Source of the DNA: Deltaproteobacteria bacterium
GTDB lineage: Bacteria; Myxococcota_A; UBA796; SXON01
NCBI GenBank assembly: GCA_947490345.1
Contig: CANLGL010000050.1
Location: 1-40,811 of the forward strand
Reading direction: 5' to 3'
Length of the DNA stretch: 40,811 bases
The first letter of the stretch is position 1. Each line of letters begins with the position of its first letter. Below are positions 31,893-40,115 of the stretch, one piece after another. The position numbers and the translations under genes were made by a program. The notes under the pieces are model-generated. The model was not told where the DNA came from and did not search any database. It was given only the letters and a program-made list of their open reading frames with translations.

Positions 31893-32827
31893 CCCTTCTC
31901 TTGTTGGCCGCGTGTAGCTCCTGTGCGAGCCGTCCCGACAGCGTGCCGGCCGGTGCGGGCAAGATCACGGCGGAGATGGGCCCCGATCTGCTCACGGCGA
32001 CCTCGCCAGACCTGCCGATCTTGCCCTGGCTTGCCGTCGCCAGGCTGCTTCAGGAGGACTACCGCGACTGCCCGCTGGTCTACGTCAATGATTCCAGCAT
32101 TGCCATCGACGCGGGCCCTGACGACGAGGGATGCTTGGACTCGGCCGGCGTTCGCTGGCGCGGCCAGGCCTCGGCTGCGTTCGCGGCCGGCGGCGACATC
32201 TCCTTCAACTTCGAGGACTTCGGCCCCATCGAGGGCGTGGACAGCCCGTGGACGGCGTTTGGCAGTCTGCTTGTGGGCCTGACCGACTCGGGACAGGGAA
32301 TGCGAGTCGAGAGCCGGATCGAGCTGACGAGTCACGGTCCCGGGGAGAAAAAGATCTTCTGGATCGAGACAACCGGTGGGTACGCCTTCTACGACGCCGT
32401 TTTCTACGTCGATCACCTCTACGGCACGGTGGGGATCGGAGACTGGGGGACCGCCGAGATTGACGTCAATCGGGTGCCATTGTCGGTCACCAACGGGTGT
32501 GCGTACGGGTCGCACGCCGCGGGTACCATCGCCATGTTCGCCTCCAACGACGGCCTGTTCACCTTCTCTGCTGCATCCGGCGGCGGCGACGAGGCGGCGG
32601 CCGGGCCGCCGGCGCCCAAATCGTCACACACGGGCGGCCTGCATACCGGGCATACCGGGGCTGGCGGCGGGGGCAACGGCGGTGGTGGATTGGAGGTACC
32701 CAATCCGATGGGCACGCCGTCCGGGTTCTGCGGCGAATGCACGACGATGAGCATCGAGGGCACGGCGGTCCCCGGCTGCGTCGTCCCTGAGCGAGTGGTG
32801 AGCTGGCCCTTCTACCTGCCCTTCTGA
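31889..32827 (+). CDS. Lipoprotein at the end of the Tad operon, with HTG-rich linker
   Basis: GTG 31889 overlaps the previous stop (GTGA) and gives MTLLLLAAC with the lipid Cys at position 9, one of the shortest signals here. The start is supported by both the overlap and the lipobox; the frame is open further upstream but without a signal. The mature protein (312 aa in total) has a beta-rich domain to about residue 235, whose aromatic residues are frequent (FNFEDFG, GGYAFYDAVFYVDH). Next comes a Gly-rich linker with HTGGLHTGHTG (about 247-265), then a short Cys-containing C-terminal piece. I do not recognise the family. By position it could be a lineage-specific part of the pilus outer end. 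Confidence 0.7.
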   Translation: MTLLLLAACSSCASRPDSVPAGAGKITAEMGPDLLTATSPDLPILPWLAVARLLQEDYRDCPLVYVNDSSIAIDAGPDDEGCLDSAGVRWRGQASAAFAAGGDISFNFEDFGPIEGVDSPWTAFGSLLVGLTDSGQGMRVESRIELTSHGPGEKKIFWIETTGGYAFYDAVFYVDHLYGTVGIGDWGTAEIDVNRVPLSVTNGCAYGSHAAGTIAMFASNDGLFTFSAASGGGDEAAAGPPAPKSSHTGGLHTGHTGAGGGGNGGGGLEVPNPMGTPSGFCGECTTMSIEGTAVPGCVVPERVVSWPFYLPF

Positions 32828-32894
32828 GGCGGCCGAGCGCGACGAATGCGGGAGAAGGAATGGTGGGCGGTACTCCAGTGGTTACAGGGGTACC

Positions 32895-33590
32895 ATGCGC
32901 CTCTCCCTTGTCGCTCTGCTCTTCCTGCCGACCGTAGCGCTCGCCAAGCCCAAGAAGGCGGAGCCCGCGCCGGTGCCGGCCCCCGCCGCTGCAGCTCCTG
33001 TGCCGGCCCCCGAGCCAGCCCTCGAGCCCACGCCGCCGCCGCCGCCGGAAGAGCCGAGTGGCGCCCGAAACGTCAGTTTCACCGTCTCGCTCACCCGTGC
33101 CGATGGCACGAGCCGCTCCGGTCACGTCAAGGGCATCGAGCGTTCGGCGGACTTTCACGGCGATCAGGGCTGGGAGTCCGGCGCCAAGGACATCACCTTC
33201 GAAATCGAGACTGCCAAGGGTGAAAAAGTCGTGGCGTGGACGGATGTGAAGTCCATCAACATCGCCCCGGGCAAGATGCCCGACGACGTGGACTGCACCT
33301 ACAGCAGCGACTTCAACCCCTTCATGTACGAGTGCTCGATTCGCACTACCACCGTCGCCAATCTCAAGGACGGTAGCAAGGGCAACGTCATCACCCGCAA
33401 CAAGTGGCGGTTCACCTTCGATGATGGCGCACCGGTCGAGCTGTATTTGTACAAGCACACCGAGCGCATGCAGGCCGACGCCACGCCGGGCGAGGATCAG
33501 GAAGAAGATCCCGGTATGTACACCAAGCTCCAGCAGGCACTGCGCGAGACCCTGAAGAAGTCGATCGTGAAGTCGGTCACGGTGCAGTAG
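32895..33590 (+). CDS. Predicted exported protein with Pro/Ala linker, function unknown
   Basis: The 231-aa protein has a signal peptide (MRLSLVALLFLPTVALA) with one basic residue, then a Pro/Ala/Glu-rich linker (about 18-55). A single beta-rich domain (about 58-190) follows with ARNVSFTVSLTRADG, GHVKGIERSADF and KSINIAPGKMPDDVDC, and a helical C-terminus (LQQALRETLKKSIVK). ATG 32895 has AGGGG just upstream. It lies 67 nt after the last Tad lipoprotein gene, so it may be a separate unit. I do not recognise the family. The linker suggests it spans the cell wall or sits on the outer membrane. Confidence 0.7.
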   Translation: MRLSLVALLFLPTVALAKPKKAEPAPVPAPAAAAPVPAPEPALEPTPPPPPEEPSGARNVSFTVSLTRADGTSRSGHVKGIERSADFHGDQGWESGAKDITFEIETAKGEKVVAWTDVKSINIAPGKMPDDVDCTYSSDFNPFMYECSIRTTTVANLKDGSKGNVITRNKWRFTFDDGAPVELYLYKHTERMQADATPGEDQEEDPGMYTKLQQALRETLKKSIVKSVTVQ

Positions 33591-33596
33591 GAGGCC

Positions 33597-33815
33597 GTGC
33601 GCTTCTTGACGCCGACGGTGTTTCTGGTTGCGGCCGCTGGGGTCTGGTGGTTCAACGCCTCGAACGAGGTATCGAAGGTATATTTTCCGTTCGAAATGCT
33701 CAGCGCGCCCCTGAAGGGCGACTACGCGACCCAGGGAACGTACACGGTGGTGTCCTTCGTCGCTCTCGCGCTCCTCACCGGCGCACGGGCGTTGTCGCGC
33801 CGACCGGAGGAGTAG
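33597..33815 (+). CDS. Small two-helix membrane protein (72 aa)
   Basis: The protein has two hydrophobic segments: FLTPTVFLVAAAGVWWF at the N-terminus and YTVVSFVALALLTGARAL near the C-terminus, joined by a loop of about 30 residues. A very strong AGGAGG lies only 2 nt before GTG 33597; TTG 33606 would have an 11-nt gap, so the true start may be either. It follows the exported-protein gene by 6 nt and is probably co-transcribed with it. I do not recognise the family. Confidence 0.6.
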   Translation: MRFLTPTVFLVAAAGVWWFNASNEVSKVYFPFEMLSAPLKGDYATQGTYTVVSFVALALLTGARALSRRPEE

Positions 33816-33849
33816 GCCCGACACGTCGCGACGGTATGAGTCACCCATG

Positions 33850-36000
33850 TCAGCCGTTGACGAAGAGCATCTCGCGGTACTTCGGCAACGACCAGCGGTG
33901 GTCGGCGACGAGCTTCTCGGCGGTGTCGGAGGCCCGCCGCAGCGCGTGGTGCGCGGGAACGACGGCGCTGCACAGGTAAGCGGCAACGTCCGCCGGACCC
34001 GCATCCGGCACCCCTGCGAGCGCGGCGTCAAGCTCGGTACGGCGGGCGAGGATGCCATCAGCCGCGTCTTGAACGGCGGAGAGCCGCGCTTGGGCGAGGC
34101 TGCCAGGAACGCCGGAGGTTGCCTGAATTTCGGCGAGCACCGATGGGATGACGTAGGTGTCGACCAGCTCGCGGAGCACGTCTCCCTCGATCTCAACCTT
34201 CTTGTTGTAGAGCTCCAGCCGAACGTCGTAGCGGCTGTGGAGCTCTTCGTGCGACAGGATGTGCGTGCGCTCGAACAGCGTGCGCGCGGCGTTGGTATTG
34301 AGGAACGCCAGCGCGGCCGGCGTGTTTCGGGCGTGGGGGAGGCCGCGCCGCTCCGCTTCGACCACCCACTCCGACGAGTAGCCGTTGCCGTCGAAGCGGA
34401 CGGGCGCGGATTCGGTGAGGGCCTTGCGGACGGCGGTCATCACATCGTCGCCCCCCTCCATCATCGCGACGATCTCATCGATTCCGTCGGTGACGGCGGC
34501 GTTGAGGCAGGCCGTCGGGAAGCTGATGCTGGCGGAGGAGCCGACGGCGCGGAACTCGAACTTGTTCCCGGTGAAGGCGAAAGGTGAGGTGCGATTGCGG
34601 TCGGTGTTGTCCTTGGCGATCGCGGGGAGTCGATTGACGCCCAACTCGATCATCGCCTGACCGGCAGGCAGGTTCGCGACGCTACCCGAGACGATGCCAT
34701 CGACGATCCGGGTCAGGAAGTCGCCGAGGAACACCGAGATGATCGCGGGCGGGGCTTCGTTGGCGCCGAGCCGGAAGTCGTTGCCGTGGCTGGCGATCGC
34801 GGCGCGAAGCACACCCGCGTGGCGATGAACGCCAAGCACCGTCGCCGCCATGAACGCAAGGAAGCGCAGATTTTCCTGGGGGTTCTGCCCCGGCTCCAGC
34901 AGGTTTTCACCCGTGCTCGTCTGCATTGACCAGTTCACGTGCTTGCCCGAGCCATTTACGCCTGCGAACGGCTTTTCGTGCATCAGCATGGCCAGCCCGT
35001 GACGGTCGGCCACCTTCCGCATGGTCTGCATGACCAGTTGGTTGTGGTCGGCCGCGACGTTGGCCTCGGTGAAGATGGGCGCCAGCTCGAACTGCCCGGG
35101 AGCGACCTCGTTGTGTCGGGTCTTGGCCCAGACGCCGAGGGCGTAGAGCTCCTCTTCCATCTCCTCCATGAACGCCAGCACGCGCGGAGGGATCGAACCG
35201 AAGTAGTGATCTTCGAGGCTTTGGCCCTTCGGGGCGGCGGCGCCGAGAACGGTGCGGCCGGCGACCATGAGGTCGGGCCGGAGGGCCGCCCAGGCCTTGT
35301 CGATCACGAAGTACTCCTGCTCGGGGCCGACGGTCGGGGTGATGCGCCCGACGGCGCTGCCAAGCAGGCCGCACAGCTTGCCGGCGCTGCGCCCCAGGGA
35401 CTCCATCGAACGCAGCAGCGGCGCCTTCTCGTCGAGCGACTCGCCGTGGTACCCGAGGAACGCGCTCGGGATGACGAGCGTGCGTCCCGACGGGCCATCC
35501 ATCAGGAACATCGGTGATGTCGGGTCCCAAGCGGTATAGCCGCGCGCTTCGAAGGTGGACCGCATGCCGCCCGAAGGGAAGCTGGAGGCGTCGGGCTCGG
35601 ACTGCAGCAGCATGGCGCCGGTGAACTTTTCCACCGGGCGGCCGGCGCCGTCGAACCACAAGAAGCTGTCGTGCTTCTCAGCGGTGCTGCCGGTCATCGG
35701 GTGGAACCAGTGGCAGAAGTGCGAGGCGCCATTTTCGAGCGCCCACTCCTTCACGGCGTGAGCGATCGCGTCGGCGACGGGGCGGTCCAGCCGGGTGCCC
35801 CGTTCGACCGTCTCACTCCACCGGGCGAAGATCTCAGGGGGCAGGCGCTGCTTCATCCGCTCCCCATGGAAGACGCGAGCGCCAAAGGTCTGCGAGACGC
35901 GTTGGGGTCGGCCATCCGCGTCGACCTGACGGGCGATGGTGCGCGTGGGGCGGCTGGTGGCGGTGGTCAGGGCGAGGCGGCGGGCGGAGGCGTCGGACAT
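33850..36000 (-). CDS. glnN: Type III glutamine synthetase
   Basis: The 716-aa enzyme makes glutamine from glutamate and ammonia using ATP, in the cytoplasm. It belongs to the GSIII class (about 700-730 aa, far longer than GSI or GSII). Class-typical features are FGARVFHGERMKQRLP, GASHFCHWFHPMTG, AEKHDSFLWFDG and the conserved GGMRSTFEARGYTAWDPTSP near the N-terminus. The catalytic core follows with GPEQEYFVIDK, KTRHNEVAPGQFELAPIFTE and MHEKPFAGVNGSGKHVNWS. ATG 36000 gives the usual start; GTG 36036 would add 12 residues and is an alternative. There is no nitrogen-control gene nearby. Confidence 0.96.
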   Translation of the reverse strand: MSDASARRLALTTATSRPTRTIARQVDADGRPQRVSQTFGARVFHGERMKQRLPPEIFARWSETVERGTRLDRPVADAIAHAVKEWALENGASHFCHWFHPMTGSTAEKHDSFLWFDGAGRPVEKFTGAMLLQSEPDASSFPSGGMRSTFEARGYTAWDPTSPMFLMDGPSGRTLVIPSAFLGYHGESLDEKAPLLRSMESLGRSAGKLCGLLGSAVGRITPTVGPEQEYFVIDKAWAALRPDLMVAGRTVLGAAAPKGQSLEDHYFGSIPPRVLAFMEEMEEELYALGVWAKTRHNEVAPGQFELAPIFTEANVAADHNQLVMQTMRKVADRHGLAMLMHEKPFAGVNGSGKHVNWSMQTSTGENLLEPGQNPQENLRFLAFMAATVLGVHRHAGVLRAAIASHGNDFRLGANEAPPAIISVFLGDFLTRIVDGIVSGSVANLPAGQAMIELGVNRLPAIAKDNTDRNRTSPFAFTGNKFEFRAVGSSASISFPTACLNAAVTDGIDEIVAMMEGGDDVMTAVRKALTESAPVRFDGNGYSSEWVVEAERRGLPHARNTPAALAFLNTNAARTLFERTHILSHEELHSRYDVRLELYNKKVEIEGDVLRELVDTYVIPSVLAEIQATSGVPGSLAQARLSAVQDAADGILARRTELDAALAGVPDAGPADVAAYLCSAVVPAHHALRRASDTAEKLVADHRWSLPKYREMLFVNG

Positions 36001-36054
36001 GGCCGGGGAGCTAACGAGAGTACGATCGGCCTGCACGGGGAAAAATCTCGGGGT

Positions 36055-36070
36055 ATGTCAGGTCTGACAT
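36055..36070. promoter_or_regulatory. Perfect inverted repeat overlapping the start of the next gene
   Basis: ATGTCAG (36055-36061) and CTGACAT (36064-36070) form a perfect 7-bp dyad with a 2-nt centre. It covers the first two bases of the 36069 ATG and lies between the divergent glnN and lipoprotein genes. It could be an operator, or a hairpin that hides the start codon. Confidence 0.4.
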
Positions 36071-38093
36071 GTGGACCCTGCTCGCGCTCGTCGGCTGTGA
36101 GACGCCGGCCACGGATAGCGCTGACCCGGTCCCCGAGGTCGTCCCGTGGACCGGCCTGAGCACGCCGCTCGATCCTTTTCGGGAGATGCTTTCGGTCGCG
36201 GTCGGAACCGGCGCTGATGGTCGGTTGGCCGCAGTCAGTCTGATTCCCGCGCTGGCGGCGTGGCCCCGAAACGACGGCGGCGCCGCGCTCCTGGACGCCC
36301 GCTACCGGGTCGGGGAGGGGCCGGGCTGCTTGGACGCCGCCCCCTTCCCGGACGCACAGGACGGGGTCGATCGCCAGGGCGCCTGCGCCGCGGGCGAGGT
36401 CGAGCTTGACCGCACCCACCTCGCGTCGAATGAGCCCGTGCTCCAGGTCGTCGACGACGCCCTGCGGCACGAGGTGAGCGTACTCCTGGCGGGCGGCCGG
36501 GTCCGATCGGCGAATACGGATCTCGGCGTGGGGAACGCCTGGGACTGGCTGCGGCTCGGCGCGGAGCGCGTCTTGCTCACCGACGCCGGGGCCGTCCCGG
36601 GCCAGATCGCGCCTGATGGGCGCGGCGGCTGGTGGGGGCTCGCTGCGGCGGAGCTGGTGCACTGGGCGGCCGACGGATCCGTCGAGTCGACTCGCACGCT
36701 CGCCTCGCCGGGGCGCGAACTATTCGCCGACCCACATCGCGTATGGGTCGCGACGCAGACCACGGTGGAGTCCTCGGACGGGTTGGTCGCTGACCTCGCC
36801 GGGGTGACCAGACTCAGCTCCGATAGTACCGGTGGTCTGTGGGCGGCCAGCCCCGTCGCCCAGCGGCTCGATCACGTGGACGACGCCGGTCGCGTCGATC
36901 TCACTGTCTCCATTGGCAGCGTCGCGGGCCCGATCGCGTTTGATGCGCGACAAGGGCGACTCTACGCTTTGGTCGCCGGCGAGGTCGTGGTGCTTTTGGA
37001 AGGCGCCGAGGTTGGCCGCTACCCGCACCCCGACGCCATCGACCTTGTCGTCAACGGCTCGGGCGAGATCGCGGTGCTCGACGGCGCGGGGCAGGTCACC
37101 GTCTTTGTCGATGAGACCGCGCTCTTGGGGCCGCCGCCGTTGGACGCCTGGGTCGCGAGCTTCATCGAGAACCCGCGCTCGGAGGCATCGGAGGTCGATT
37201 GTGAAGGCAGCGAGGAGGGGATGGCTGAGCGCGCCGCGCGGGCCGTGGACAACCGGGTGCTCCTCTCCGATCTGCCCGCCACCACCGCATTGGCGGTTTC
37301 GCCGCCGGTCGGTCCGCACAGCAAGCGGTGCAAAGTCGCGGACACCTTCGCGAAGGTGTTGGAGGGGCCTCGCCTCGACGTCGGCGTGCTCTTCCACGAC
37401 GCGCCGGATTGTGTCGACCAGGCCTGCCTCGACGCTGCGCTTGTGGACGAGCTGGCGGACCTCGCACTCCTCACCGACGCGCCCACCTGGGTGGCCGGTG
37501 CTGCTGGTTGGGAGAGCGGGGGCGACTGGGTGCAGGCGTTGATCGCGACGGGCTTCGATCGCCACGCCTTCGTGGGGATGTCCGCGCTTCCCGACGTTGC
37601 GATGACGGACCCCCGGGCGAAAGACGCGTTGCCGTGGGCTGGCGAAGCCGCGGCCACCCCGTGGAGGGTCAGCGCGGAGGCCAACACGCAGCGGGACGAT
37701 GTGGCGGGAAAGCTGTTGCTCATTCCTGGCACCACGCTGGCCATCTTCAATCTCTCGGGCTGTCCTGGGGCGCTGCAGGCCGAATGTCGCTTTCTCAGCC
37801 TTGGTGGTGGTGAAACGCTTGAGGACGACGACATCGCCGTTGCCGACTTGCTCTTGCATCGAGCCGCGGCGAACCGGGCCGATTCGGGAGGAAGCACCTG
37901 GTACGTGCACCTGCCGGCGATCGAGGAGTTTGCCTACACCGAGGGGTGTGTGCGCAGCGATGAGCGGCTGTGGTCCGGCGAAGCGTGCCAGGCCGCTCGC
38001 CTCCAGAGCTGGCTGATCGATGTCCACGCTCGGCTCGAGACCGCGGGCATCGTCCGCTGGGGGCAGCCGAGCGCGGTGGCCTGGCCGGAGTGA
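36069..38093 (+). CDS. Large lipoprotein (674 aa) with propeller-like half, function unknown
   Basis: The signal is MWTLLALVGC, with the lipid Cys at position 10 and no basic residue; no earlier in-frame start exists before a stop. The first half (about 35-365) is rich in short Gly/Ala/Asp-bounded strands that repeat irregularly (GRGGWWGLAAAELVHW, TGGLWAASPVAQRLDHV, GSGEIAVLDGAGQVTVFV), like a beta-propeller of the NHL/PQQ type. The second half (about 370-674) has alternating helices and strands (RLDVGVLFHDAPDC, GSTWYVHLPAIEEFAY) and could be a TIM-barrel-like domain with several cysteines. I do not recognise the family. It ends 7 nt before the end of the convergent isomerase gene. Confidence 0.7.
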   Translation: MWTLLALVGCETPATDSADPVPEVVPWTGLSTPLDPFREMLSVAVGTGADGRLAAVSLIPALAAWPRNDGGAALLDARYRVGEGPGCLDAAPFPDAQDGVDRQGACAAGEVELDRTHLASNEPVLQVVDDALRHEVSVLLAGGRVRSANTDLGVGNAWDWLRLGAERVLLTDAGAVPGQIAPDGRGGWWGLAAAELVHWAADGSVESTRTLASPGRELFADPHRVWVATQTTVESSDGLVADLAGVTRLSSDSTGGLWAASPVAQRLDHVDDAGRVDLTVSIGSVAGPIAFDARQGRLYALVAGEVVVLLEGAEVGRYPHPDAIDLVVNGSGEIAVLDGAGQVTVFVDETALLGPPPLDAWVASFIENPRSEASEVDCEGSEEGMAERAARAVDNRVLLSDLPATTALAVSPPVGPHSKRCKVADTFAKVLEGPRLDVGVLFHDAPDCVDQACLDAALVDELADLALLTDAPTWVAGAAGWESGGDWVQALIATGFDRHAFVGMSALPDVAMTDPRAKDALPWAGEAAATPWRVSAEANTQRDDVAGKLLLIPGTTLAIFNLSGCPGALQAECRFLSLGGGETLEDDDIAVADLLLHRAAANRADSGGSTWYVHLPAIEEFAYTEGCVRSDERLWSGEACQAARLQSWLIDVHARLETAGIVRWGQPSAVAWPE

Positions 38094-38100
38094 GCCCGCG

Positions 38101-39618
38101 TCAGCGCGCAGAGAATCGGTCGGAGCTGGAGTCTGGGCCTGCCTCGACCGCGACCCCCCGTTCGTTGACGGAGAGCCGCCACAGCAGTCCCTGGGCGGCA
38201 GCGAGCTCGTGTACGTCGGCCCCGCGTCCAGCGCGTCGCAACAAATCGGCGGCGGTACCGGGACCGTCGGCCAGCGCCGTGAGCAGGAGCGGCTTCAGCG
38301 CCAAGACGTCGCCGGCCGCCCGCTTTCCCGCCTCGACTCCGGGCTGGTCGTAGGCGTTCACGTTGATCAGGGCCGCGAAGAGCCCGACCGCCCGCTCGTG
38401 CAGCGCGATCACCGCGCCGAGCCGCACCGCATCCAGCTGTCGGAGCGAGAGGGTGATCGAGGGGTGCCCGCTCTCGTGCAGCGCCCGCCGCGTTCCCAGG
38501 AGCAGTCCCTGCAGGTAGTCGCCGCTGTCCACCCCGGGCTCGACGTCCTCGGCGCCGTACCAGCCGTCGTCAAGCACCTGGACGAAGGTGACGACGTGGT
38601 CGTCCGGTCCGTCGCGGAGCTGCTGGACGTAGGCGTGCTGGTCGGTGCTGCCCTTGTTGCCATAGACGGTGAGCCCGGCACAGACCTCGGTGCCATCGCG
38701 ATCGTAGCGCTTGCCGACCGACTCCATCACCAGTTGCTGTAGGTAGCGCGAGAGCAGGAGCAGCCGGTCGCGGTAGGGCAGCATGACCAACGCCCGCCGG
38801 TTCTTCCCGGCGCCGGAAAGCTGGTACCAGCTCCACGCAAGGCGCGCGGCCGGATTGGTCTCGTAGTCGTGACTGCGCGTGTGTGCGTCCATGCGCGACG
38901 CCCCCTCCAGGAGGCCGTCCGCATCGATGCCCTGGAGGAACGCGGGGAGCAGGCCCACGGCGGAGGTGACGCTGGTGCGGCCGCCGATCCAATCCCACAT
39001 CGGCACCCGCGCCCGCCACGCTTCCGCGTCCGTCCACAGGCCGCTGCCCTCGCCGGTGACCGCGATCGCCTGCGGAGCGAAGGCGACGCCGGCGCGGTCG
39101 AACGCGGCTTTCGTCTCGATCAGGGCATTGCGCGTCTCCGGTGTACCGCCACTCTTGGAGATGCAGACCACGAGGGTGGTGTCGAGGTCAAGACGGCCGA
39201 GCACGCGAGCCATGCCGTCGGGGTCGGTATTGTCGAGGAATCTGACCGCCAACCGGTCATCGGGTTCGGCCAGCGCGTCGGCCACGAGCTGCGGCCCGAG
39301 CGCAGAGCCGCCGATTCCCAACACCAGCGCGGTCTCGAAGCGCCGCTCGGCGTGGATGGAAGCGGCCAGCGTGCGGCAAAGCTCCCGAACCCTGACGATC
39401 TCCTCGCCGCGCCCGTCGGGCGCCAGGTCGGGCGTCCGGAGCCAATAGTGGCCTACCTGCCGCCCTTCGTCGCGATTGGCGATGGCCCCGGCCTCAAGCG
39501 CGTCCATCTCCTGAAACACCGGCGCCAACGCGCTCGCAGCGCCCACGTCGTCGACGCCGGCGAACTGGAAATCAAGGTCGACCCCCAGGCCGAGGTCACG
39601 CCACGCTTGCCTACCCAT
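38101..39618 (-). CDS. pgi: Glucose-6-phosphate isomerase
   Basis: The 505-aa enzyme converts glucose 6-phosphate to fructose 6-phosphate in glycolysis and gluconeogenesis. The phosphate-binding loops are visible (VLGIGGSALGPQLVADAL and CISKSGGTPETRNALIE), as are VMESVGKRYDRDG (family signature region with the catalytic Glu nearby) and GNKGSTDQHAYVQQLRDG (catalytic His). ATG 39618 is used because it follows a GGAG/GGAAGG region and starts the core; the 36 upstream in-frame residues are Arg-rich and overlap the FKBP gene's antisense. It is divergent from the FKBP gene with 50 nt between starts. Confidence 0.94.
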   Translation of the reverse strand: MGRQAWRDLGLGVDLDFQFAGVDDVGAASALAPVFQEMDALEAGAIANRDEGRQVGHYWLRTPDLAPDGRGEEIVRVRELCRTLAASIHAERRFETALVLGIGGSALGPQLVADALAEPDDRLAVRFLDNTDPDGMARVLGRLDLDTTLVVCISKSGGTPETRNALIETKAAFDRAGVAFAPQAIAVTGEGSGLWTDAEAWRARVPMWDWIGGRTSVTSAVGLLPAFLQGIDADGLLEGASRMDAHTRSHDYETNPAARLAWSWYQLSGAGKNRRALVMLPYRDRLLLLSRYLQQLVMESVGKRYDRDGTEVCAGLTVYGNKGSTDQHAYVQQLRDGPDDHVVTFVQVLDDGWYGAEDVEPGVDSGDYLQGLLLGTRRALHESGHPSITLSLRQLDAVRLGAVIALHERAVGLFAALINVNAYDQPGVEAGKRAAGDVLALKPLLLTALADGPGTAADLLRRAGRGADVHELAAAQGLLWRLSVNERGVAVEAGPDSSSDRFSAR

Positions 39619-39668
39619 CCTTCCGCTCCCGGCGGCCCGAAGGTAGCCCGGCAGGATAGCCGGCGCGT

Positions 39669-40106
39669 ATGTCCACCCTCTCCTTGCTGCTCTCCCTGTT
39701 CGGCTGCGGCGGAAATGCCGCCGCAAATCCCGCTACCGCGTCGCCAAGCAGCGTCGCTGCCCTGGTTGAGCAGCGTTCGGCCTCGGGGATGAAGTTCTTC
39801 GTGCTCCGACCCGGCGCCGGCGCGTCGCCGCAGCCGGGTCAGACCGTTGCGGTGCACTACACCGGTTGGCTCACCACCGGCGTGAAGTTCGACTCCTCAG
39901 TGGACCGCGGCACGCTCTTCACGTTCCCCGTCGGGATCGGCAAGGTCGTGAAGGGCTGGGACGAGGCGGTCCTGGACATGAAGGTAGGCGAAAAGCGCCA
40001 GATCCACGTCCCGCCCGAGCTCGGTTACGGCAAGAAGGGCGCTGGTGGGGTCATTCCCCCCAACGCCACCCTGGTGTTCGACGTCGAGCTCGTCGAGCTG
40101 CGCTAG
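39669..40106 (+). CDS. FKBP-type peptidyl-prolyl isomerase lipoprotein
   Basis: The 145-aa protein has a lipoprotein signal, MSTLSLLLSLFGC (Cys 13), with no basic residue, and an FKBP domain of about 95 residues. The domain shows VAVHYTGWLTTGVKFDSS, FPVGIGKVVKGWDEAV, EKRQIHVPPELGYG and IPPNATLVFDVELVEL, including the Tyr, Phe, Asp, Val, Ile and Trp pocket residues of an active isomerase. It should fold or hold envelope proteins at a membrane surface. No earlier start is possible. The stop is 9 nt from the end of the M16 peptidase gene on the other strand. Confidence 0.93.
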   Translation: MSTLSLLLSLFGCGGNAAANPATASPSSVAALVEQRSASGMKFFVLRPGAGASPQPGQTVAVHYTGWLTTGVKFDSSVDRGTLFTFPVGIGKVVKGWDEAVLDMKVGEKRQIHVPPELGYGKKGAGGVIPPNATLVFDVELVELR

Positions 40107-40115
40107 CCCCGACGG

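Noticed and set aside
32640..32700. Short repeats resembling a CRISPR array
   Set aside because: They are a coding His-Thr-Gly/poly-Gly linker; there are no equal repeats with unique spacers.
32559..34196. Minus-strand open frame spanning the lipoprotein, exported protein and small membrane protein genes
   Set aside because: It crosses three plus-strand genes and the end of glnN; composition is Arg/Gly/Pro-rich and without domain features.
36720..38027. Long minus-strand open frame opposite the 674-aa lipoprotein
   Set aside because: No recognisable motif, and the plus frame has a lipobox and a start with no earlier alternative.
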